Position numbers and translations under genes: made by a program. A stretch of DNA of 64,000 bases from Pseudomonadota bacterium (GTDB taxonomy: Bacteria > Pseudomonadota > Alphaproteobacteria > Reyranellales > Reyranellaceae), in contig JAFEBU010000038.1 in the NCBI GenBank assembly GCA_018242505.1, forward strand, positions 186,001 to 250,000. Reading direction: 5' to 3'. A model generated the notes under the pieces. That model made no database searches. It had not been told where the DNA came from and saw only the letters and a program-made list of their open reading frames with translations. This document shows, in pieces, positions 17,020 through 27,741 of the stretch (position 1 is its first letter; every line of letters starts with the position of its first letter).

Positions 17020-17739
17020 ATGACCAAGGATCTTACCGACCTCAGGGTCTGCATTTTCGACGTGTTCGGTACTGTCGTGGATTGGCGCGGCAGCCTGATC
17101 GAGGACCTGCCCAAGCTCGGCCGCAAGCACGGTCTCGACACCGACTGGACGAGCTTTGCCGTCGACTGGCGCGGCCTTTACCAGCCGCAGATGACGCGGG
17201 TGCGCAAGGGCGAGATCCCGTGGACCAACATCGACGAGCTGCACAAGGAAGCGTTCGAGATGCTCTTGGAGAAGCGGGGACTGAAGCATCCCGGCGAGGA
17301 GGCCGCCTGGGAGTTCACCCGCCTCTGGCACCAGCTCCGGCCCTGGCCCGATTCGGTCGAGGGCATCGGCATGATGAAGAAGAAGTACGTCGTGGCCACG
17401 CTCAGCAACGGCAACGTCGCGCTCCTGATCAATATGGCCAAGAACGGCGGCATCCCGTGGGACCATTGCTTCTCGGGCGAGACCTTCCACCACTTCAAGC
17501 CCGACCCCGAGTCCTATCTCGGCGTGGTCAGGACCATGTATCTGAAGCCGCACCAGGTGATGCTGGTGGCAGCCCACAACGGCGACCTGCGCGCGGCGCA
17601 GAAATGCGGCCTGGCGACCGGTTTCGTGCATCGGCCAACCGAGCACGGCCCCAACCAGAAGACCGACCTCGGCCCGGACGGAAACTGGGACGCCATCGGC
17701 AACTCGATCGTCGAGGTCGCGAAAAAGATCGGGTGTTGA
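17020..17739 (+). CDS. haloacid dehalogenase, type II (L-2-haloacid dehalogenase family)
   Basis: 239-residue HAD-superfamily hydrolase. Motif I FDVFGTVVDWR places the nucleophile at D14; motif II is LSNGN; motif III is the Lys in HFKPDPESY; motif IV is AAHNGDLRAA. The DVFGTVVDWR and S-N-G-N forms are those of type II dehalogenases, which release halide from L-2-haloalkanoic acids, but many family members have no proven dehalogenase activity. GGAG at 17007-17010 precedes the ATG. A halohydrin dehalogenase and an epoxide hydrolase occur elsewhere in the window. Confidence 0.85.
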   Translation: MTKDLTDLRVCIFDVFGTVVDWRGSLIEDLPKLGRKHGLDTDWTSFAVDWRGLYQPQMTRVRKGEIPWTNIDELHKEAFEMLLEKRGLKHPGEEAAWEFTRLWHQLRPWPDSVEGIGMMKKKYVVATLSNGNVALLINMAKNGGIPWDHCFSGETFHHFKPDPESYLGVVRTMYLKPHQVMLVAAHNGDLRAAQKCGLATGFVHRPTEHGPNQKTDLGPDGNWDAIGNSIVEVAKKIGC

Positions 17740-17831
17740 ATGGCGGCCCTGACGCCGGCCGATCCCGCAATCAGCGGCGGCGTCCCAGCGCGCATGGGGC
17801 TGGCCCGCTTAGGGCCGGCGTGCATGTGGCC

Positions 17832-17861
17832 GGTGTCCTTGGGGCTGGTGTCCTTGGGGCT
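17832..17861. repeat. 15-bp tandem duplication
   Basis: GGTGTCCTTGGGGCT occurs twice head to tail in the 216-bp stretch between the dehalogenase-like gene and the SH3 protein gene. That stretch is open in frame with the SH3 gene but lacks a recognisable protein signature, so it is more likely leader DNA. Confidence 0.6.
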
Positions 17862-17955
17862 GGCGCACATGTGGAAAGACTCAGCTTGTAGCGACGGAGT
17901 CTCTGCGTACAAGGTGCTTCACTTCGTCTGCAAAACGAACAAGGGAACGCATCGA

Positions 17956-18408
17956 ATGCTGTCTTCGCCCTATTGCTCGATTGGCCTTCTGTCGGTTCTT
18001 CTGCTGTGGGCTGCACCGCAAGCAGCCGCACAGCAAATGGTGAGTGTGTCGAGCAATAACGTGAACCTGCGCTCCGGGCCCGGGGAGCAGTACCAGGCGG
18101 ACTGGATTCTGGGTGAGGGCTATCCGCTCAAGGTCATCGAGCGGCGCGGCGACTGGCTCAAGGTCAGTGATTTTGAGAACGACAGCGGATGGATCTATCG
18201 GTCGCTGACCGGCAGCACGCCCTATCACATCGTGAAGGTCAAGGTCGCGAACCTGCGCAGTCAGCCGTCGACGCGCAGTCAAATCCTCGCCAAGCTCGAC
18301 TATGGCGATGTGCTTCGAACGCTCGAACGCAAGAACAACTGGGTCAAGGTGCGGCGCGAAGGTGGATTGCGAGGATGGGTCGCGCGGCGATTGCTCTGGG
18401 GCTGGTAG
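17956..18408 (+). CDS. secreted protein with two bacterial SH3 domains
   Basis: 150-residue exported protein. Residues 1-25 form a signal peptide (hydrophobic core SIGLLSVLLLWAAP, then AAAQQ as a likely cleavage region). Two SH3b repeats follow, the first with NNVNLRSGPGEQYQ and the second with KVANLRSQPSTRSQ. Such domains usually bind peptidoglycan or other envelope ligands. I chose the ATG at 17956 because the signal peptide starts there; the frame is open back to 17740 but that part is not protein-like. Convergent with dnaJ. Confidence 0.82.
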   Translation: MLSSPYCSIGLLSVLLLWAAPQAAAQQMVSVSSNNVNLRSGPGEQYQADWILGEGYPLKVIERRGDWLKVSDFENDSGWIYRSLTGSTPYHIVKVKVANLRSQPSTRSQILAKLDYGDVLRTLERKNNWVKVRREGGLRGWVARRLLWGW

Positions 18409-18447
18409 CCTTCGCTTGGGCGCCGCCGCTGCCGGCGGCGCGCACCA

Positions 18448-19572
18448 TCAGCCTCCGAACATCTCTTTCACCTTGCTGAAGAAGCCTTCCGCTTCGGGGC
18501 TCGTCTTGCCGGCTTTCTCGAACTCCTTGAGGAGCTCTTTCTGCCGAGGCGTGAGATTGGTCGGCGTCTCGACCGTGATCTCGATATACATGTCGCCGCG
18601 CTGCGTGGTGCGCACCACCGGCATGCCCTTGCCGCGCAGGCGGAACTGGTGGCCGCTCTGGGCGCCGGCCGGAATGTTGATGCGCGCCATCTTACTGTCG
18701 AGCGTCGGCACCTCAATGCTGCTGCCCAGCGTCGCCTGGACCATGGAGATCGGCACGCGGCAATGAATGTCGGCGCCCTCGCGCTCGAACAGTGCATTGC
18801 GCCGTACCGTCAGGAAGACGTAGAGGTCTCCGGCCGGGCCGCCGCGCGTGCCGGCTTCGCCTTCGCCGGACAGCCGAATGCGCGTGCCGTCCTCGACGCC
18901 GGCAGGGATATTGACCTTGAGTGTCTTCTCGCGCCGCACGCGACCTTGGCCGGCGCAGGCGCGACACGGCTTGTCGATCACCTGCCCAACGCCGTGGCAG
19001 ACATGACACGTCCGCTCGACAGTGAAAAAGCCCTGCTGGGCGCGCAGCTTCCCGCGGCCATGGCAGGTCTGGCATTGATGGGGCCTGGAGCCGGGCTCCG
19101 CACCGCTGCCATGACAGGTTTCGCACGTCACCGAGCTTGGCACGCGCACCGTCGCCTCGGTGCCCGAGTAAGCCTGCTCCAGCGTGATGTCGAGATTGAA
19201 GCGCAGGTCCTGGCCGCGCATGTCGGCGCGGGGCCCGCCCGGCCGGCCGCGGCCGGCGTTGAACATCTCGTCGAAGATGTCGCCGAAGACCGAACCGAAA
19301 TCGAAGCCCTGGCCCTGGAAGCCGCCGCCGGGGGCACCGGGAGCGCCGCCTTCGAAAGCAGCCGGGCCATAGCGATCGTAAGCCGCGCGCTTGTCGGGAT
19401 CCTTCAGAATGTCGTAGGCGTGGTTGACGTCCTTGAACTTCCGTTCGGCTTCCTTGCTGCTCGGATTGCGATCCGGGTGATACTGCATGGCGAGCTTGCG
19501 GAATGCCTTTTTGATGTCGTCGGCACTCGCGGTCCGGCCGACACCCAGCAGCTCATAGTAGTCTTGCGACAT
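18448..19572 (-). CDS. dnaJ: chaperone protein DnaJ
   Basis: Hsp40 co-chaperone that delivers clients to DnaK and stimulates its ATPase. The 374-residue product is complete: an N-terminal J domain with the HPD tripeptide (MQYHPDRNP), a Gly/Phe-rich linker, the four zinc-finger repeats ([32 protein letters not shown]), and two C-terminal substrate-binding beta domains. It lies 91 bases downstream of dnaK on the same strand, with a strong hairpin between them. Confidence 0.97.
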   Translation of the reverse strand: MSQDYYELLGVGRTASADDIKKAFRKLAMQYHPDRNPSSKEAERKFKDVNHAYDILKDPDKRAAYDRYGPAAFEGGAPGAPGGGFQGQGFDFGSVFGDIFDEMFNAGRGRPGGPRADMRGQDLRFNLDITLEQAYSGTEATVRVPSSVTCETCHGSGAEPGSRPHQCQTCHGRGKLRAQQGFFTVERTCHVCHGVGQVIDKPCRACAGQGRVRREKTLKVNIPAGVEDGTRIRLSGEGEAGTRGGPAGDLYVFLTVRRNALFEREGADIHCRVPISMVQATLGSSIEVPTLDSKMARINIPAGAQSGHQFRLRGKGMPVVRTTQRGDMYIEITVETPTNLTPRQKELLKEFEKAGKTSPEAEGFFSKVKEMFGG

Positions 19573-19616
19573 GACGCGTTACGCTGCCCCCGTTCGTCGC
19601 TTTCACCGATAAAGTT

Positions 19617-19641
19617 CGGCCTCCCGCCGGGCGGGAGGCCG
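19617..19641 (-). terminator. hairpin between dnaK and dnaJ
   Basis: CGGCCTCCCGCC, one base, then its exact reverse complement: a 12-bp stem. It has no U-run on the minus strand, so it is more likely a partial attenuator or an mRNA-stabilising element that sets DnaK above DnaJ than a full terminator. Confidence 0.6.
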
Positions 19642-19663
19642 CATTTCTACCCCGAAATCCGGC

Positions 19664-21607
<1,944 letters not shown>

Positions 21608-21711
21608 GTTCCCACTCTCTTGCTCGGCGGATCGCTCCGGCCCCGAGAGGGCGCCGGTCGGATCCCCGTAGATTGTTACCTGCCGGTAAAGCCCGGGTCA
21701 GGACAGGGGCT

Positions 21712-21739
21712 ATATAGGTCCTATAGGCCTGCCTGCAAT
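21712..21739 (-). promoter_or_regulatory. probable RpoH-type heat-shock promoter of dnaK
   Basis: On the minus strand ATTG (21739-21736), 17 bases, then CCTATAT (21718-21712). This closely fits the alphaproteobacterial RpoH pattern CTTG-N17-CYTATnT and would start transcription about 95 bases before the dnaK ATG. The assignment rests on pattern match and on dnaK being a classic RpoH target. Confidence 0.5.
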
Positions 21740-21874
21740 GGTTTGGCAGTCTGAAAAGCGGCGAAAATGGCAGCGGCGCTGGGGCAAAAGCGCGACCAAT
21801 TGGCAAAACCCCGATTTTCCGAGCTTCTCCCGAGGCAGGATGTATTCCGCCTCGGTTCGATGTATCCCCCCGCC

Positions 21875-22471
21875 TCAGTTCTCGGTGTCGGCCGCGCTCG
21901 AACGCGCCGGGCCGCCCTTGGAGACGCCCACCATCGCCGCGCGCAGCAGCCGACCCGCGATCAGATAGCCTGGAATCAGCTCCTGCACGACCGTTCCCGA
22001 CGGCACTGACGGATCCTCGATCTCCATCATCGCCTGGTGAAGATCGGCATTGAACGGCTTGCCGAGTGCCGCGATGCGGGTCACACCGTGGCGCTCCAGC
22101 ACCGTCTGCAGTTCGCGCTCGGTCGCCTGCACGCCGGCAACAATGTTGCGCAGAGCGGGATCGAGCATCCTCAGATCGTCGGGCAGGGCCGACAGGGCGC
22201 GGCCGAGATTGTCGGCAACCGACAGCACGTCCTTGGCGAAGCGCTCGATACCGAACTTGCGCTCCTTCTCGACGTCCTGCTGGGCGCGCCGGCGCACATT
22301 CTGCGCCTCCGCAATGGCGCGCAAATGCTTGTCCTGCAGCTCGGCATTCTCGGCCTGGAGCTGCTCGAGCCTCCGCTCCAACTCGCTTCGCTGGGTCTGG
22401 ATGTCGAGGTCGTCGGCGCTCTCGACCGGCATCTCAGCCGGGGCGCCGCCCGCGGTTGGATCGCTGGCCAT
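21875..22471 (-). CDS. grpE: nucleotide exchange factor GrpE
   Basis: Exchanges ADP for ATP on DnaK. The 198-residue product has a long N-terminal coiled coil (LEQLQAENAELQDKHLRAIAEAQNVRRR), the four-helix dimerisation region and the C-terminal beta-wing with VPSGTVVQELIPGYLI. Length is normal. It precedes dnaK by 267 bases, enough for dnaK to have its own promoter. No hrcA gene sits beside it in this window. Confidence 0.96.
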   Translation of the reverse strand: MASDPTAGGAPAEMPVESADDLDIQTQRSELERRLEQLQAENAELQDKHLRAIAEAQNVRRRAQQDVEKERKFGIERFAKDVLSVADNLGRALSALPDDLRMLDPALRNIVAGVQATERELQTVLERHGVTRIAALGKPFNADLHQAMMEIEDPSVPSGTVVQELIPGYLIAGRLLRAAMVGVSKGGPARSSAADTEN

Positions 22472-22511
22472 GTGTTAATCCCTAGTTTGAGTGGTTTCTT
22501 TGGGCGGCCTT

Positions 22512-22540
22512 CACTTAGGGATCATGCCGCGTGCGGTCAA
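22512..22540 (-). promoter_or_regulatory. candidate promoter of grpE
   Basis: On the minus strand TTGACC (22540-22535), a 17-base spacer and TAAGTG (22517-22512), ending about 40 bases before the grpE start. The -35 is good and the -10 weak. It also partly fits a heat-shock form, with CCTAAGT at the -10 position. No CIRCE element is seen. Confidence 0.35.
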
Positions 22541-22567
22541 CCCGTCCGTACCCAGGACATGGCTTCA

Positions 22568-23632
22568 TCACACCGCCGCCAGCGGCACGTTCAGCCGAGT
22601 CCCGTGCACGATGACGCCACCCCTGTCTCCGACCGCGATCGAACCGTAGCGCTGGGCATAGACCGCCGGCAGCGGCCGCGCGCCCGAGGCGGCAAGCCAG
22701 AGCCGCAACAGGTGCCTTCGCTGCTCCGGGTCGGGCCAATCCACGAACGAGGTGCGGTCGTGCAGCAGCGTATGGTTATGCACGAGCTGCACGTCGCCCG
22801 GCCTGAATTCCATGAACAGGTGCAGCGCTGGATCGTTGGCCAGCGCATCGAAGAGGTCGAGCGCTTCGATCTGCCTGGGCCCAAGGCGGGGCGCGTCCGG
22901 GAAGCGCTGGGCCGAATCGATGTACTGGCGCTGGTAGATGGCGCTCAGATGTCCCTGGTGCCAGTTGAAGACAGGAATCTCGAAATAGGGTTTCTGGCCG
23001 TCCGGAACCTCGCCCCGGCGGTCGGTGGCGATCGGTTCGAACAGGAGCTTCAGGAGATCGGGCCGGCGGCGGCGCATCTCGTTGAAGATCGTGGTCGAGC
23101 TGACCAGCGCGGACAGGCCGCCCGACTTCGCCGTCCGGAGGCACAGCAGGCCGACGATGTCGCACGAGTCGGTGTGATAGGTCTGGCGTTCGTGGGTCTG
23201 GTAGATGCGGACGTTCGGGTCCTTCACGTCCAGCCCGAGGTCGCGGACGTGGCCCAGCACGTGGCCCTTGCCGTTCTGCGAGCGCGCGCTGCCCAGATGA
23301 GCGCCAAGGCCATAGAAAGCGGTCGCCGCCTCACGCATGGTCCAGCGCTCGACGGGCAGGCCGCGCAGCAACAGGAAGCCGCGGCCGTTCAGCACCTCGT
23401 CCGCGACCCGCGCCTTGAGCCTGCCGGCGAGCGTCGGCAGCGGAAAATCACGCGCCGTGATTGCGGCGATGTCGGCTTCGCGCCCGGCAAGCGCCTTGGC
23501 GGCCGCTTCGATCTCGGCGACGTCCGTCGGCGATAGCGGCATCAGCCAGTCGGCACGCTTTGCGATATCCGGACCGTACCAGGCGGCGGCGCCGGTCTGC
23601 TCGGGCGGCAGGCCGATGGCAAGAGCGGTCAT
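22568..23632 (-). CDS. TauD/TfdA family dioxygenase
   Basis: Fe(II)/2-oxoglutarate dioxygenase of 354 residues. The HxD motif is in YHTDSCDIVG, the distal His in LVHNHTLLHDR and the 2-oxoglutarate-binding Arg in RHLLRLWL. The order and spacing suit the TauD/TfdA clan, although the protein is longer than TauD itself (about 280), with an N-terminal extension shared by a group of uncharacterised members. I chose ATG 23632 (MTALAIGLPP), 10 bases after the iminopeptidase stop. Substrate unknown; probably cotranscribed with the upstream peptidase. Confidence 0.87.
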   Translation of the reverse strand: MTALAIGLPPEQTGAAAWYGPDIAKRADWLMPLSPTDVAEIEAAAKALAGREADIAAITARDFPLPTLAGRLKARVADEVLNGRGFLLLRGLPVERWTMREAATAFYGLGAHLGSARSQNGKGHVLGHVRDLGLDVKDPNVRIYQTHERQTYHTDSCDIVGLLCLRTAKSGGLSALVSSTTIFNEMRRRRPDLLKLLFEPIATDRRGEVPDGQKPYFEIPVFNWHQGHLSAIYQRQYIDSAQRFPDAPRLGPRQIEALDLFDALANDPALHLFMEFRPGDVQLVHNHTLLHDRTSFVDWPDPEQRRHLLRLWLAASGARPLPAVYAQRYGSIAVGDRGGVIVHGTRLNVPLAAV

Positions 23633-23642
23633 GCTGCGTCCG

Positions 23643-24683
23643 TCAGGCTGTTTCCCAGGGGAAGCGCGGCGCAAAGAGCTCGTCGTCCGAAAGCGACAGA
23701 CGGAAGCTCTCGGTGGCGTTCACCAGGGCAGCACGGATGCCGGGTTCGAGCGCGCTGTGCCCGGCATCGGCCACGATCACGTACCGGGCTTCTGGCCAGC
23801 GGCGGGCCAGCATGTCGGCCGTGATCGGTGGGCAGACGATATCGTAGCGGCCCTGCACGATCGTACAGGGCAGATGGCGCACACGGCCAAGTTCGGCCCA
23901 CGGCCAGCCTTCGGGAAGGAAGGTGCCATGGGCGAAGTAGTGCGCTTCGATGCGCGAGAGGGCGAGAGCGAAGCCGCCATGGTCGGATTCGAACGGCGCG
24001 CGGGTCGTCGGATAGAGCGTCGAGCACGCAGCCTCGTAGCGGCTCCAAGCGCGGGCGGCCGGGCGATGGAGGTCGGGATTGCGGTCGACCAGACGGCGGT
24101 AGTAGTTGCCCAGAAGGTCGCCGCGCTCCTGCTCCGGCAGATGTTCGGCGAAGTCGCGCCAAGCCTCCGGGAAGATCGTCCGCATGCCGTGGAGGAACCA
24201 ATCGATCTCCGGACGGGCGCCAAGGAAGATGCCCCGCAGGATGAACCCTGTCGTGCGATCGGGATGGGCGAGGCCATAAGCCAGCGCCAGCGTGCTGCCC
24301 CAGGAGCCACCGAACAGCAGCCATCGCGGGATGCCGAGATGGACTCGCAGCTTTTCCATGTCCGCCACGAGGTGGGCCGTGGTGTTGTCGTGCAGATCGC
24401 CCAGCGGCATGGACCGGCCGCAGCCGCGCTGGTCGAACACCACAATGCGGTAGAACTGCGGGTCGAAGAAGCGGCGATGGACCGGAGCCGAACCGGCGCC
24501 GGGACCGCCGTGCAGGAAGACGACCGGAACTCCTTCCGGATTGCCGCTCTGCTCCCAGTACATCGTATGCCGACCGTCGAGCGCCAGCATGCCGCTGGCG
24601 TACGGCGAGATCTCTGGAAAGAGGTCGGAGCGAAGCGGTGTCTCGGAACGCGGCATGCTTATGTCCCACCGCATCACTGCCAT
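23643..24683 (-). CDS. pip: prolyl aminopeptidase (proline iminopeptidase)
   Basis: Alpha/beta-hydrolase that removes N-terminal proline from peptides. The 346-residue product has the family hallmarks HGGPGAGS (oxyanion region), DQRGCGRS, the nucleophile elbow GGSWGS (S128), and the His of the triad in DAGHSALEPG. Starts at M4 or M10 (MPRSETPLRSDLFPEI) are also possible; the latter resembles the usual N-terminus. Divergent from the M48 lipoprotein gene, with only a few bases between them. Confidence 0.93.
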   Translation of the reverse strand: MAVMRWDISMPRSETPLRSDLFPEISPYASGMLALDGRHTMYWEQSGNPEGVPVVFLHGGPGAGSAPVHRRFFDPQFYRIVVFDQRGCGRSMPLGDLHDNTTAHLVADMEKLRVHLGIPRWLLFGGSWGSTLALAYGLAHPDRTTGFILRGIFLGARPEIDWFLHGMRTIFPEAWRDFAEHLPEQERGDLLGNYYRRLVDRNPDLHRPAARAWSRYEAACSTLYPTTRAPFESDHGGFALALSRIEAHYFAHGTFLPEGWPWAELGRVRHLPCTIVQGRYDIVCPPITADMLARRWPEARYVIVADAGHSALEPGIRAALVNATESFRLSLSDDELFAPRFPWETA

Positions 24684-24766
24684 AGAGCAGGCTTATGTTC
24701 CAGCCTTGCCGCATTGCGGGCAGGACCGCCGAACGGGTAAATTGGTGCGGGCGCCGAGGAGGAACA

Positions 24767-26173
24767 GTGGTTTTTCGCAGGTTTTTGGCGCTGTTCGCGC
24801 TGCTTTTCGCCGCCAGCGCTTGTTCGACCGGCAACAATCCGCCGCAGACCTCTTCCGATCGCGGAGCTGACACGCTACCGCCGCAGATCGAGCGCGAGGT
24901 CGGCCCGATCTACACCTCGCGGACGCTGCAGGCTTTCGTCGACCGTGTCGGCCAGAGGGTGGCACGCAGGTCGAGCCTGCCCGGGCCGTTCCACTTTTTC
25001 GTGCTCGACGACCCGGTGCCCAATGCCCATGCCGTCTCGTCCGGCTACGTGTTCGTGACGCGCGGCCTGTTGGCGCTGATCGACGACGAGGCCGAACTTG
25101 CCGCCGCCTTCGGGCACGAGCTGGGCCATATCGAGAAGAAGCATGCCGCCAAGCGCGAGCGCGTGCGGCGTGACGTGACCGATGCCGCGGTCAATGCCGC
25201 GGTCGCCAGCGGCTCGATGACGGTCGGCAAATCAGTGGCGCGCGCCGGGCTGTTGGCGCTGCGGCGCTATTCCCGCGACCAGGAGCTCGAGGCCGACCGG
25301 CTGGGGGTGAGTTACATCGTGCACGCCGGCTATCGCGGCAACGCAATGACCACGCTGATCGAAAAATTGCAGCTTCAGGCGCGACTGGAAGACGAGTTGA
25401 TGGGGCCGATGCCGGACAGCGACGATCGCGGCGCGCTTTCGACCCATCCCGGCCCCGAGCAGCGCTTGATGGCGCTGCGGGCGATCGATCCGGCGCGCCG
25501 TCCCGGCGCATCCGGCCGCGAGGCCTATCTCGCTGCAGTCGACGGCATGTCGGTCGACGATTCGCCGGAAGAGGGTTTCGTGCGTGGGCCGTCGTTCCTG
25601 CATCCGACGATGCGGCTTGGCTTCACGGCCTTGCCCGATTTCCGGCTGTTCAATGCCCATGACGGCGTGCTGGGCGTGGGCCGCGATCGTTCGTTGCTGT
25701 ATTTCTCCTGCACGGCCGAGGATGTGCCGGGCCGCCTCGACGTCTGGATGCGCAACGAACTGAAGCCGACTCCGACCAATATCCAGTCGACCGAGATCGG
25801 CGGCGCGGAGGCTGCGATCGGCTCCAAGCCGCGCGGATCCGATACCAGTCTGGCACAGATCCGGTACGTGCTCGTCCGCCGCGGCGCCGGCATCTGCTAC
25901 TTCAATCTGCTGAGCGACGGCCCCGACCGCGACCGGCGCATCGAAGCCATGATGGCTGCGGCCCGCAGCTTCCATAGCCTGTCGGATGCGCAAGTGGCCG
26001 CCCTCGAGCCCTACCGTATCCGGGTGATATCGCCGGCAGGCAGCACGCCCGCATTGCTTGCCGCCCAGATGCCGTATCGCGACCATCAGATGGAGCGGCT
26101 GCTGACGCTGAACGGCGTGTCGAGCCCTGCGGAGCTGATGCAGCTCGCGCAGATCAAGATCGTCCGGCCCTGA
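24767..26173 (+). CDS. M48 family lipoprotein metalloprotease
   Basis: Periplasmic, probably lipid-anchored zinc protease related to BepA/YfgC-like M48 proteins that tend outer-membrane assembly. From the GTG at 24767 (AGGAGG at 24757-24762) the 468-residue product starts with a lipoprotein-type signal ending ASAC (C19 acylated), then HELGH (117-121) with the third ligand in DQELEADRLG. The last 200 residues are not a clear known domain, but the terminal SPAGSTPALLAAQMP...LLTLNGV segment looks LysM-like. Convergent with carD, with a shared terminator between. Confidence 0.85.
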   Translation: MVFRRFLALFALLFAASACSTGNNPPQTSSDRGADTLPPQIEREVGPIYTSRTLQAFVDRVGQRVARRSSLPGPFHFFVLDDPVPNAHAVSSGYVFVTRGLLALIDDEAELAAAFGHELGHIEKKHAAKRERVRRDVTDAAVNAAVASGSMTVGKSVARAGLLALRRYSRDQELEADRLGVSYIVHAGYRGNAMTTLIEKLQLQARLEDELMGPMPDSDDRGALSTHPGPEQRLMALRAIDPARRPGASGREAYLAAVDGMSVDDSPEEGFVRGPSFLHPTMRLGFTALPDFRLFNAHDGVLGVGRDRSLLYFSCTAEDVPGRLDVWMRNELKPTPTNIQSTEIGGAEAAIGSKPRGSDTSLAQIRYVLVRRGAGICYFNLLSDGPDRDRRIEAMMAAARSFHSLSDAQVAALEPYRIRVISPAGSTPALLAAQMPYRDHQMERLLTLNGVSSPAELMQLAQIKIVRP

Positions 26174-26195
26174 AACCGGCCCTGGATCGGCCATG

Positions 26196-26222
26196 AAAAA
26201 GGCGGCGCCGATGCGCCGCCTT
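26196..26222 (-). terminator. terminator after carD
   Basis: A 9-bp stem AAGGCGGCG / CGCCGCCTT (26199-26207 and 26214-26222) with a 6-base loop. On the minus strand the stem is followed by five T residues, so it is a good intrinsic terminator for carD; it may also slow transcripts from the M48 gene. Confidence 0.8.
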
Positions 26223-26246
26223 CCCTATCCCGGTGGGTGGTGCCTG

Positions 26247-26774
26247 TTACGCGACCTTCTGCAGGACGCTGTTGAGCTTCTGCGTCGCCAGGTCCTTGTC
26301 GATGCGCTCGACAGCAGCCAGCTCGCGGGCCAGGCGATCGAGCGCGGCCTCGTAGATCTGGCGTTCGCTGTAGGACTGGTCGGGCTGGCCGGCATTGCGA
26401 TGCAGGTCGCGCACGACTTCCGCGATCGACACCGGATCACCAGAGTTGATCTTGGCCTCGTATTCCTGGGCGCGCCGGTTCCACATCGCGCGGCTCACGC
26501 GGCTACGGCCCTTCAGCGTCACCAGGGCATTTTCCATGATCTTGCGGGAGCTCAGCTTGCGCAGGCCGGAGATCTTGGCCTTCGCCACCGGCACGCGCAG
26601 CATCATGCGCTCCTGCTCGAACGAGATCACGAACAGGTCGAGCTTGTAACCGGCGATTTCCTTCGCCTCGATATCGATCACACGACCCACGCCGTGGGTC
26701 GGGTAGACGACGAAATCGCCCTTCTCGAAAGCAAATTCCTTCACCTTAGCCGTCGGCTTCTTCGGCTTGGCCAT
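26247..26774 (-). CDS. carD: CarD family transcriptional regulator
   Basis: RNA-polymerase-binding protein that stabilises open promoter complexes. In the 175-residue product the N-terminal Tudor-like RNAP-interaction domain is seen in FEKGDFVVYPTHGVGRV, and the C-terminal helical DNA-contact domain contains MWNRRAQEYEAKINSGD. The ATG at 26774 (MAKPKKPTAK) gives the usual N-terminus. The fdxA-carD order is widespread in Alphaproteobacteria. An extended -10 element in the 287-bp upstream gap suggests its own promoter. Confidence 0.95.
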   Translation of the reverse strand: MAKPKKPTAKVKEFAFEKGDFVVYPTHGVGRVIDIEAKEIAGYKLDLFVISFEQERMMLRVPVAKAKISGLRKLSSRKIMENALVTLKGRSRVSRAMWNRRAQEYEAKINSGDPVSIAEVVRDLHRNAGQPDQSYSERQIYEAALDRLARELAAVERIDKDLATQKLNSVLQKVA

Positions 26775-26936
26775 GTCTATTCCCTTCACTACCTTCGCGC
26801 CCCGTGTTGGCGATACCGGGACCTACCGCATACGCTCCCCTGCGTACCCGGGCCGATATCGGTAAGTTGCTTTCGGATACCGATACGGCGACCGAGCCAG
26901 CGGCAAGGTCCATTCCGGACCGCTTCCAGCTCGGTT

Positions 26937-26945
26937 GTTATACCA
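26937..26945 (-). promoter_or_regulatory. possible extended -10 element upstream of carD
   Basis: TGGTATAAC on the minus strand matches an extended -10 (TGn-TATAAT) with one mismatch, about 160 bases before the carD ATG. No convincing -35 was found. Otherwise the 287-bp gap between fdxA and carD holds a CCATGC/GCATGG stem near 26999 and no gene. Confidence 0.3.
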
Positions 26946-27061
26946 GAGATCAGGTCAGGAGTCGCGCTTTATGTTGCATTTTCGCAACGGTTCGCCCATG
27001 CGGAGGCTGCATGGCTCCCGCATAAAGAGCAGGAAGGGAGATTCAGACGATCTGGAATCGC

Positions 27062-27397
27062 CTAGCGCGCCGCCGGCTTGTCACTGAAATACTTGTCGAA
27101 TTTGCCTTTTTCTTCCCTGAAGGCATCGGCATCGGCCGGGGCATCGCCCTTGCGGGTAATATTGGGCCACTGCGTCGAGTAAGTCCTGTTAAGCTCCAGC
27201 CATCGCTCCATGTCCTTTTCGGTATCCGGAACGATGGCCGCCGGCGGGCATTCGGGTTCACAGACGCCGCAATCGATGCATTCATCCGGATTGATGACCA
27301 GCATGTTGTCGCCCTCGTAGAAGCAATCAACGGGGCAAACCTCGACGCAATCCATGTACTTGCACTTGATGCAAGCTTCGGTAACCACATAGGTCAT
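27062..27397 (-). CDS. fdxA: ferredoxin FdxA (seven-iron type)
   Basis: 111-residue electron carrier with one [3Fe-4S] and one [4Fe-4S] cluster. The cysteine clusters are [18 protein letters not shown] and [12 protein letters not shown], in the order typical of Azotobacter FdI/FdxA proteins, followed by a helical tail ([15 protein letters not shown]). The ATG at 27397 ([12 protein letters not shown]) is the conserved start. It sits between the S4 gene and carD on the same strand. Confidence 0.96.
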   Translation of the reverse strand: MTYVVTEACIKCKYMDCVEVCPVDCFYEGDNMLVINPDECIDCGVCEPECPPAAIVPDTEKDMERWLELNRTYSTQWPNITRKGDAPADADAFREEKGKFDKYFSDKPAAR

Positions 27398-27463
27398 CAA
27401 CAGGCTCCTGACACGAGCGCGCGGGTGCTTAACGCGCTGCAGCGGCGCGCGCAAGGCTCCTGA

Positions 27464-27718
27464 TCATCCAGCGTCGATTTCATCATACAACGCTTGTGCT
27501 TCGGGTGCGGGGCCGCGACGTTCCCCAAGGGCGCGAATCCGGACGACCCGCACCCGCGATCCAAGTGCGAAGGTGAGCACCATGCCGGGCGTCACGATGC
27601 TGTGGGGCTTGTCGGTCACCCGTCCATCGACGCGGCAGCGCGATTTCTCGACATAGCGCGCGGCCAAGGATCGTGTCTTGAAGAAACGGGCGTGCCAGAG
27701 CCACTTGTCGAGCCTCAT
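27464..27718 (-). CDS. S4-domain RNA-binding protein (HslR/Hsp15-like)
   Basis: 84-residue protein that is almost entirely an S4 domain: MRLDKWLWHARFFKTRSLA, then a basic V-E-K-S-R-C-R-V-D-G turn. This is the Hsp15 type that binds stalled 50S-peptidyl-tRNA complexes in E. coli; the same role here is inferred. Starts 23 bases after the helicase stop on the same strand and likely shares its transcript. Confidence 0.88.
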   Translation of the reverse strand: MRLDKWLWHARFFKTRSLAARYVEKSRCRVDGRVTDKPHSIVTPGMVLTFALGSRVRVVRIRALGERRGPAPEAQALYDEIDAG

Positions 27719-27741
27719 AGCACCGGTCGCGATCGCGACGG

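Noticed and set aside
17740..17955. N-terminal extension of the SH3 protein from 17740
   Set aside because: The frame is open, but the stretch contains a DNA tandem repeat and no protein features, while a clean signal peptide starts at 17956.
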